A DNA stretch of 5,154 nt from Anaeroplasmataceae bacterium (GTDB taxonomy: Bacteria; Bacillota_I; Bacilli_A; Acholeplasmatales; Anaeroplasmataceae). The translations under genes were made by a program, and so were the position numbers. Location of the stretch: NCBI GenBank assembly GCA_029050385.1, contig JAIDMV010000320.1:1-5154 (forward strand). The letters are read 5' to 3'. The notes under the pieces are model-generated. The model had not been told where the DNA came from and did not search any database. It saw only the letters and a list, made by a program, of their open reading frames with translations. Shown piece after piece: positions 1-3,695 of the stretch; position 1 is the stretch's first letter; each line of letters opens with the position of its first letter.

Positions 1-169
1 GTTTATTATGAATAACTTGCTTCCATTATTATCAAAAGAAAAATAAAACAATTGTTTAATTATCTCAAAAATCATTTTCTTTGATCTAAATAATTTAATT
101 ATATAATTTTTTCGGACGATATTTATTAGCATAAAAAATCGAAATTTGTATATAAAAGCTAAATAACTA

Positions 170-198
170 TTGACATTTTGTTTAGAATCATGTAAACT
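170..198 (+). promoter_or_regulatory. Promoter of the methyltransferase gene
   Basis: The -35 box TTGACA (170-175) is a perfect sigma-A consensus. It is followed after exactly 17 bases by TAAACT (193-198), which matches TATAAT at 4 of 6 positions. Transcription would start near 205, giving a leader of about 35 nt before the ATG at 240. The -10 box lies inside the left copy of a 15-bp direct repeat (189-203), so a protein bound there would block RNA polymerase. Confidence 0.7.
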
Positions 199-227
199 AG
201 ACATTGTATAAACATGTAAAGTGGACA
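189..227 (+). repeat. 15-bp direct repeat, probable operator of the methyltransferase gene
   Basis: CATGTAAACTAGACA (189-203) and CATGTAAAGTGGACA (213-227) match at 13 of 15 positions and start 24 bp apart. Each copy also contains a weak dyad, TGTNNANTNNACA. The left copy covers the promoter -10 box and the right copy ends directly before the ribosome binding site (228-234). This placement fits a repressor site. The obvious candidate binder is the helix-turn-helix at the N-terminus of the methyltransferase encoded just downstream; this is inference. An alternative is a relic of an insertion-sequence end, since repeated short motifs with TGT/ACA edges also occur there. Confidence 0.5.
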
Positions 228-239
228 AAAGGTGAAATT

Positions 240-1532
240 ATGGCAATAATGACATTGGCAGAAGTATCTGAAAAATGCGGAAAAAGTCAAAAGACAGTTA
301 GAAGAGCAATAATGGCTGGTGAACTTATAGCAACGAAAGTTCAAAATCATTATCAGATTGAAGCAGAGAACTACAACAAGTGGAATAATGGTGAGAATAA
401 AAAAACTAATGATAAGAATATAGTAAAAGAAAAAAATGATAAAGTGAATTGGATAGATATTAGTGATGTGTGGGGCATAAATGGTTGGCAAAATCCTCAA
501 GAGAGAAATGGTCTGAATTTTATAGATTTGTTTTCTGGAGCTGGTGGATTAAGTTGCGGTTTATGTATGGCTGGATTTACACCAATTGCATCTGTGGAAA
601 TTATGCCAGAGGCTGTTGCAACTTATGAATTTAATTTTATTCAAACGAAGGGTTTTAACGAGCAGGTTGAAACTAGAGATATAAGAAGTGAAGAAGTCAA
701 GCAAAGATTATATGAAGCGGTTGAAGGGCAGCATATTGATTTGATAGTTGGAGGATTTCCTTGTCAAGGATTTAGTATGTCTGGATATAGAGTCCACACT
801 GATCCTAGAAATAGTCTTTATTTGGAAATGCTAAAGATAGTTAGAAGGTTACAACCCGAGTTTATTGTAATGGAGAATGTTGAAGGTTTGCGTTCAATGC
901 TCGGAGGCAAAGTTGAAGAAAAGATAATAAAGGACTATAGGAAGATTGGATATAATATTAATGTAACTCTTCTTAATAGTGCAGATTATTGTGTTCCTCA
1001 AACGCGTCAAAGAGTTATATTTATAGGTAATCGGATAGGTGGCAAGAATTTCCACCCTAAACCATTATTGAATTCAGATGAATATTTTACAGTTGCAGAT
1101 GGAATAGCTAGATTTATGAACATTCCAAATGATGCTCGTATAAATCACGTTGCTTCAAATCATTCGGCAGAAATGTTAGTAAGATTAGCAGCAGTTCCAG
1201 AAGGTGGTAGTTTATATGAAAATTATTCTGACTCATGGAAAAAAGTGTTTTGGAATCGCCCATCGTGTACAATCAAGGAAAACCATGGTGCAACAAATAT
1301 TCATCCTATTTTAAATCGATGTATGACAGCAAGGGAATTGGCTGCACTCCAATCTTTCCCAGATGACTTTATTTTTGCAGGAAGCAAGAAATGGCAATTG
1401 GTTCAGATTGGAAATGCTGTCCCACCCTTATTAGGAAAAGCAATAGGATTAGCGGTTCAAAAGTCTTATAATGTTGCTCATCAGCTACAAATTGTAGAAA
1501 AGAGAGAGGATAAAACTTATCATACTTTGTAA
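240..1532 (+). CDS. DNA (cytosine-5) methyltransferase with N-terminal helix-turn-helix domain
   Basis: This 430-residue enzyme transfers a methyl group from S-adenosylmethionine to carbon 5 of cytosine in a specific DNA site. It protects the host from the endonuclease encoded next to it. The C5-methylase motifs occur in canonical order: motif I FIDLFSGAGG (94-103), motif IV GGFPCQGFS (171-179) with nucleophile Cys175, motif VI ENV (212-214), motif VIII QTRQR (254-258), a target-recognition region around 262-360, motif IX RELAALQSFPDDF (365-377) and motif X GNAVPP (391-396). Residues about 4-49 form an excisionase/MerR-type helix-turn-helix (TLAEVSEKCGKSQKTVRRAI), joined by a Lys/Asn-rich linker (50-70). 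That fusion is unusual and suggests autoregulation through the repeat at 189-227. ATG 240 is chosen because AAAGGTG (228-234) precedes it at 5 nt. A TTG at 204 would extend the frame but lies at or before the predicted transcript start. The target sequence cannot be read from the protein. Confidence 0.95.
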   Translation: MAIMTLAEVSEKCGKSQKTVRRAIMAGELIATKVQNHYQIEAENYNKWNNGENKKTNDKNIVKEKNDKVNWIDISDVWGINGWQNPQERNGLNFIDLFSGAGGLSCGLCMAGFTPIASVEIMPEAVATYEFNFIQTKGFNEQVETRDIRSEEVKQRLYEAVEGQHIDLIVGGFPCQGFSMSGYRVHTDPRNSLYLEMLKIVRRLQPEFIVMENVEGLRSMLGGKVEEKIIKDYRKIGYNINVTLLNSADYCVPQTRQRVIFIGNRIGGKNFHPKPLLNSDEYFTVADGIARFMNIPNDARINHVASNHSAEMLVRLAAVPEGGSLYENYSDSWKKVFWNRPSCTIKENHGATNIHPILNRCMTARELAALQSFPDDFIFAGSKKWQLVQIGNAVPPLLGKAIGLAVQKSYNVAHQLQIVEKREDKTYHTL

Positions 1533-1538
1533 AAAATT

Positions 1539-1569
1539 GGAAATATCGTTTAACGATATTCCTTTTTTT
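1539..1569 (+). terminator. Rho-independent terminator after the methyltransferase
   Basis: The stem GG(A)AATATCG pairs with CGATATTCC across a TTTAA loop, with one bulged A (1541), and seven T follow (1563-1569). A run of six A upstream (1531-1536) mirrors the T-run, so it may also work in reverse. It separates the two genes of the restriction-modification system transcriptionally. The stem is AT-rich, so read-through is likely to be partial. Confidence 0.7.
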
Positions 1570-1579
1570 ATGGTATAAT
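1550..1579 (+). promoter_or_regulatory. Extended -10 promoter of the endonuclease gene
   Basis: TGGTATAAT (1571-1579) is a perfect extended -10 element (TGn plus TATAAT). A poor -35 candidate, TTAACG (1550-1555), lies 18 bases upstream inside the terminator hairpin. Transcription should start near 1586, within or next to the AAAGGAG ribosome binding site (1585-1591). The mRNA leader would then be only about 15 nt, with the binding site at its very 5' end. Confidence 0.6.
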
Positions 1580-1600
1580 TATCTAAAGGAGTGATTTATA

Positions 1601-3034
1601 GTGAGTCAAAAATATGATTTAGGTATTACTGCACAGTATCTAATAGCCAAAAAATTTAATTTAGAGGTATCATCAGTTCTATTGAATAAGATTAATGCAG
1701 CATTGGATAAAGAGAATTATCAATCATTAACAGAAGTGATTGATGAGATTTTTAATGCTACAACTATAAAATTGTCAAAATGTACCTCCCTTTCCTCAAA
1801 TTATAGTGTTGTTCCTTATCAGTTTTTAACTACAGATGGTAAGTCAGTTTCTATTCGATGTAATAAATCAAATGATCGTGTTGCTGTTAGATATTTAGGA
1901 CAGCCTGGCAAAAAAATAATTAATCAAACATTTGCATCTATTCTGGGAAAGCAATTGGATAATTCAAACGATTATAAAAGATTATTTATTGAACATACAA
2001 CTGAAATATTACCATTGTTTGTTGATGCTTTTTTTGATGCCGACTATATTATTTGGATTTATAAAGACAAGCTAGACAATAAATTTAAGTATCATTTCAT
2101 TGATGGAAATTCAGATGTAAAAATGGAGTTTTCAAATTATCATATAACCAATACTCAAACGTTGGATTCATGGAACAATAGCAATATTATTAAATATGAT
2201 AATGAACCATTAGCAAATATTCAAGTATTTAAAGATTCTCAAGCAAGAACTTGGATTTTTAGATTTTGTGTTGGTACTTTACTCAAATATATTGAAAAAT
2301 CAAACTCAAATAATGAAACTCTTGGTGCAACTGCTGAACGTTCAATTTGTAGTATGTTTAATTTACCTTGGAAAAAAGAAGATAATTTAGATTTAAGATA
2401 TGATCCAACTCTTGCAGGAATGTTGGAGGATACAATAAGGTATACATTTTCTAATCCAGAAGGACTTCCTAGACCAATACAATATGTAGGAAGTGAAAAG
2501 GGATTAAGACTTGGAAATAGTAAATGTAGCTATGATTTTATATTAGTAGGAAATAAAACCCTTTCTTTAAAAACAAATTTGACAGGTGCAAAGGTATGTC
2601 CACCTGAAATAGGGCAACCTTCTGCAGAAACAGCATATTTATATTTTTCTAATTTTGTAGATGAAGATTATATAGATAGAACTAATTTTAAAATTATGGT
2701 TTTAAATCATATTGACAAATTGATTCCTATGTATTTGGACTATCTATTTGATTCTGACTATTTATTAAGAATCTTTCCATCTAAAAGATTTTCATTTCAT
2801 TTTGAAAGTGAAGTTTATGCAAAAGGCTTTGGAAAAAACTACAAATGGAATAAAGAACTTTTTTCTTTCAGTAAAACAAAAATAGAAGATTGGAATGAGA
2901 GTAATACAGTTAAATATGATGGAGTTACTATTGGAGAATTTCAAGTTCATAAGAATAGAAATTGTTATAAATTTAGATTTGATTTAGATGGTTTAAAGAC
3001 TATTATATGTAAAAGAAAATTATATGTTGAATAA
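1601..3034 (+). CDS. Putative type II restriction endonuclease, tandem-duplicated PD-(D/E)XK-like protein
   Basis: This 477-residue protein directly follows a DNA methyltransferase, the usual position for its partner endonuclease. I do not recognise a named family. The C-terminal half shows a nuclease-like core: helix GATAERSICSMFNLP (242-256), then YDF (311-313) and LSLKTN (321-326), giving E246, D312 and K324 as likely catalytic residues. The N-terminal half repeats the same layout: LGITAQYLIAKKFNL (7-21), YQF (73-75), VSIRCN (83-88), GQP (100-102, matching 338-340), FDADY (145-149, matching FDSDY 383-387), WNNSN (191-195, matching WNESN 431-435) and FRF (220-222, matching 458-460). The N-half has Q12, Q74 and R86 at the catalytic positions, so it is probably inactive. 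The start is GTG 1601, with AAAGGAG 9 nt upstream. Endonuclease activity is inferred from gene position and the core motif. Another DNA-binding role is possible but less likely. Confidence 0.75.
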   Translation: MSQKYDLGITAQYLIAKKFNLEVSSVLLNKINAALDKENYQSLTEVIDEIFNATTIKLSKCTSLSSNYSVVPYQFLTTDGKSVSIRCNKSNDRVAVRYLGQPGKKIINQTFASILGKQLDNSNDYKRLFIEHTTEILPLFVDAFFDADYIIWIYKDKLDNKFKYHFIDGNSDVKMEFSNYHITNTQTLDSWNNSNIIKYDNEPLANIQVFKDSQARTWIFRFCVGTLLKYIEKSNSNNETLGATAERSICSMFNLPWKKEDNLDLRYDPTLAGMLEDTIRYTFSNPEGLPRPIQYVGSEKGLRLGNSKCSYDFILVGNKTLSLKTNLTGAKVCPPEIGQPSAETAYLYFSNFVDEDYIDRTNFKIMVLNHIDKLIPMYLDYLFDSDYLLRIFPSKRFSFHFESEVYAKGFGKNYKWNKELFSFSKTKIEDWNESNTVKYDGVTIGEFQVHKNRNCYKFRFDLDGLKTIICKRKLYVE

Positions 3035-3038
3035 GAGG

Positions 3039-3066
3039 AGCCCTTGCATTTATGCAGGGGCTTTTT
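3039..3066 (+). terminator. Rho-independent terminator after the endonuclease
   Basis: AGCCCTTGCAT pairs with ATGCAGGGGCT (one T-G wobble) around a TT centre, followed by five T (3062-3066). It begins 5 nt after the endonuclease stop codon and closes the restriction-modification unit, so the recombinase region to the right must be transcribed from its own promoter. Confidence 0.85.
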
Positions 3067-3099
3067 AAAACAGGCAAAATCCCTATTTTGGGGGAGGAC

Positions 3100-3135
3100 T
3101 AGTTATTTCTTAGTATCTATACTAAGTGGTAAATA
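3100..3135. repeat. 36-bp imperfect palindrome with CT centre
   Basis: The core CTTAGTAT-CT-ATACTAAG (3109-3126) has perfect 8-bp arms around a 2-bp centre (3117-3118). Extended without gaps to 3100-3135, 13 of 17 base pairs are symmetric. No T-run follows and the 2-nt loop is too tight for an RNA hairpin, so a protein-binding site is more likely than a terminator. Its size and dinucleotide centre resemble attachment sites of large serine recombinases, one of which is encoded 500 bases downstream. An ordinary operator is the alternative. Confidence 0.45.
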
Positions 3136-3219
3136 AGAGGCATTAGGTTCGGGTTCAAGCAACAAAGAAGAAGACCCAAGGCTTCTTCCCCATAACTCAA
3201 TAAATAAACCAATCTTCAT
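3103..3219 (-). CDS. Possible small ORF, 38 aa, unknown function
   Basis: On the minus strand an ATG (3219-3217) opens 38 codons, starting MKIGLFIELWGRS and ending LSIDTKK, with stop TAA at 3105-3103. AGAGAGGA (3235-3228) sits 8 nt upstream as a plausible ribosome binding site. I recognise no domain, signal peptide or membrane helix. It opposes the neighbouring genes, and its last codons fall in the 36-bp palindrome, so either the ORF or the palindrome may be incidental. An ORF this short can occur by chance; the spaced binding site is the main support. Confidence 0.25.
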   Translation of the reverse strand: MKIGLFIELWGRSLGSSSLLLEPEPNASYLPLSIDTKK

Positions 3220-3333
3220 TAGGCAAATCCTCTCTTATATTTAATATTTTTTTCTTTTCTTTTAAAAACATACTTCACAAAAATAAATTATTTTCCAGTA
3301 TAGATTGAAAAAAGAAAAGGAGAATCTATTCCT

Positions 3334-3357
3334 ATGTTTAAGCATAAATCTATCTAG
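3334..3357 (+). CDS. Possible 7-codon leader peptide
   Basis: AAAAGGAG (3315-3322) is followed 11 nt later by an ATG opening MFKHKSI and a TAG stop at 3355-3357. The stop lies inside the first arm (3350-3356) of the long hairpin downstream, so a ribosome on this ORF would open that helix. This is the arrangement expected of a translated leader in an attenuator. The evidence is only the binding site, the ORF and its position; a chance ORF is possible. Confidence 0.22.
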   Translation: MFKHKSI

Positions 3358-3442
3358 TAAAAAATCAAGGTTTAGTCCTTGCAGTTGAAGGGGGGCTATA
3401 CTAATAGCCCCCTGAACGCAAACTAAACCGCCTTTTAGATAG
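3350..3442 (+). promoter_or_regulatory. Long nested RNA hairpin, possible attenuator of the recombinase operon
   Basis: From outside in: CTATCTA (3350-3356) pairs with TAGATAG (3436-3442), GGTTTAGT (3369-3376) with ACTAAACC (3422-3429), TTGC (3379-3382) with GCAA (3418-3421), and GGGGGCTAT (3391-3399) with ATAGCCCCC (3404-3412) around loop ACTA. A competing stem CAAGG/CCTTG (3366-3370 with 3377-3381) uses part of the same bases, so two folds exclude each other. On the + strand only four T follow. On the minus strand the same hairpin is followed by TTGA and six T, so it could also terminate leftward transcripts or be part of a minus-strand small RNA. Confidence 0.5.
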
Positions 3443-3497
3443 GATGATTTGATCTATTCTCAAGTCAATAATGAAGAGGTTTAAAACATAGGACAAA

Positions 3498-3536
3498 CTT
3501 TCTCCTGCATAAAATTATGTACAAGAATGGAGAAAG
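3498..3536 (+). promoter_or_regulatory. Hairpin hiding the ribosome binding site of the small ORF
   Basis: CTTTCTCC (3498-3505) pairs perfectly with GGAGAAAG (3529-3536), which contains the GGAG ribosome binding site of the ORF starting at 3540. An inner stem, TGCATAA (3506-3512) with TTATGTA (3515-3521), stacks directly on it, leaving seven unpaired bases on the 3' side. Folded, it would limit translation of the small ORF and, through coupling, of the overlapping recombinase. Confidence 0.5.
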
Positions 3537-3539
3537 CTT

Positions 3540-3695
3540 ATGCCTAATAAAATAGAATATAAAGTAGAAAGGACCTTTTCAAGCGATGGTCCTACCTTAT
3601 TAGAAAAAATAATGGAGTATCTTTTTGAACAGGAGGATATAATTATAGATGAATCTAGAACTGAACCACCACCAGAGCTTAATAGAACTATATAA
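3540..3695 (+). CDS. Small protein (51 aa) overlapping the recombinase start
   Basis: The ORF starts at ATG 3540 with GGAG (3529-3532) 7 nt upstream and encodes 51 residues, starting MPNKIEYKVERTFSSDG and ending in the proline/acid-rich TEPPPELNRTI. It has no signal peptide, membrane helix or recognised motif. Similar short ORFs with a basic, RTF-containing start and a leucine/glutamate-rich middle are, to my recollection, common beside serine recombinases in Firmicutes; this is memory and has not been checked. Its last 47 bases overlap the recombinase gene in the +1 frame, and the recombinase ribosome binding site AGGAGG (3631-3636) lies inside it, so translation of the two is probably coupled. 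It might modulate the recombinase (a directionality-factor-like role) or serve only for coupling. Function is unknown. Confidence 0.65.
   Translation: MPNKIEYKVERTFSSDGPTLLEKIMEYLFEQEDIIIDESRTEPPPELNRTI

Larger units (their letters stand above)
3067..3539. other. Structured intergenic region between endonuclease and recombinase module
   Basis: No convincing long gene occurs in these 473 bases on either strand. The stretch contains a 36-bp imperfect palindrome (3100-3135), a possible minus-strand small ORF (3103-3219), a small hairpin (arms 3167-3173 and 3182-3188), a very AT-rich tract (about 3236-3295), a tiny leader-like ORF (3334-3357), a long nested hairpin (3350-3442) and a hairpin over the next ribosome binding site (3498-3536). 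The only promoter candidate I see for the rightward genes is weak: TTCACA (3274-3279), 19 bases, TATAGA (3299-3304). The region is best read as a regulatory leader and possibly recombination-site DNA for the recombinase. Confidence 0.5.

Noticed and set aside
46..108. Short palindromes AAACAATTGTTT (46-57) and AATTATATAATT (97-108)
   Set aside because: In sequence this AT-rich, 12-bp A/T palindromes are expected by chance. They have no link to a promoter or gene; the second, with its T-run, is at most a very weak terminator.
204..239. TTG start that would lengthen the methyltransferase by 12 residues
   Set aside because: It lies at or before the predicted transcript start (about 205), has no binding site, and ATG 240 has AAAGGTG at good spacing.
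159..500. 113-codon minus-strand ORF opposite the start of the methyltransferase
   Set aside because: It lies antisense to the well-supported helix-turn-helix and linker coding region, has no ribosome binding site and gives a low-complexity F/I/Y-rich translation. It is a shadow frame.
3075..3090. Small hairpin CAAAAT/ATTTTG just after the endonuclease terminator
   Set aside because: It has six weak pairs, a 4-nt loop and no T-run, and a strong terminator directly upstream already explains the end of the transcript.
3145..3188. GGTTCGGGTTC resembling a tRNA T-arm, followed by hairpin GAAGAAG/CTTCTTC
   Set aside because: No acceptor, D or anticodon arms can be drawn around it, so it is not a tRNA or tRNA fragment. 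The purine-rich hairpin could equally follow from codons of the minus-strand ORF.
3396..3404. CTATACTAA shared with the 36-bp palindrome (3117-3125), considered as a second recombinase half-site
   Set aside because: Nine AT-rich bases can match by chance, and this copy is fully explained by the perfect GGGGGCTAT/ATAGCCCCC hairpin.
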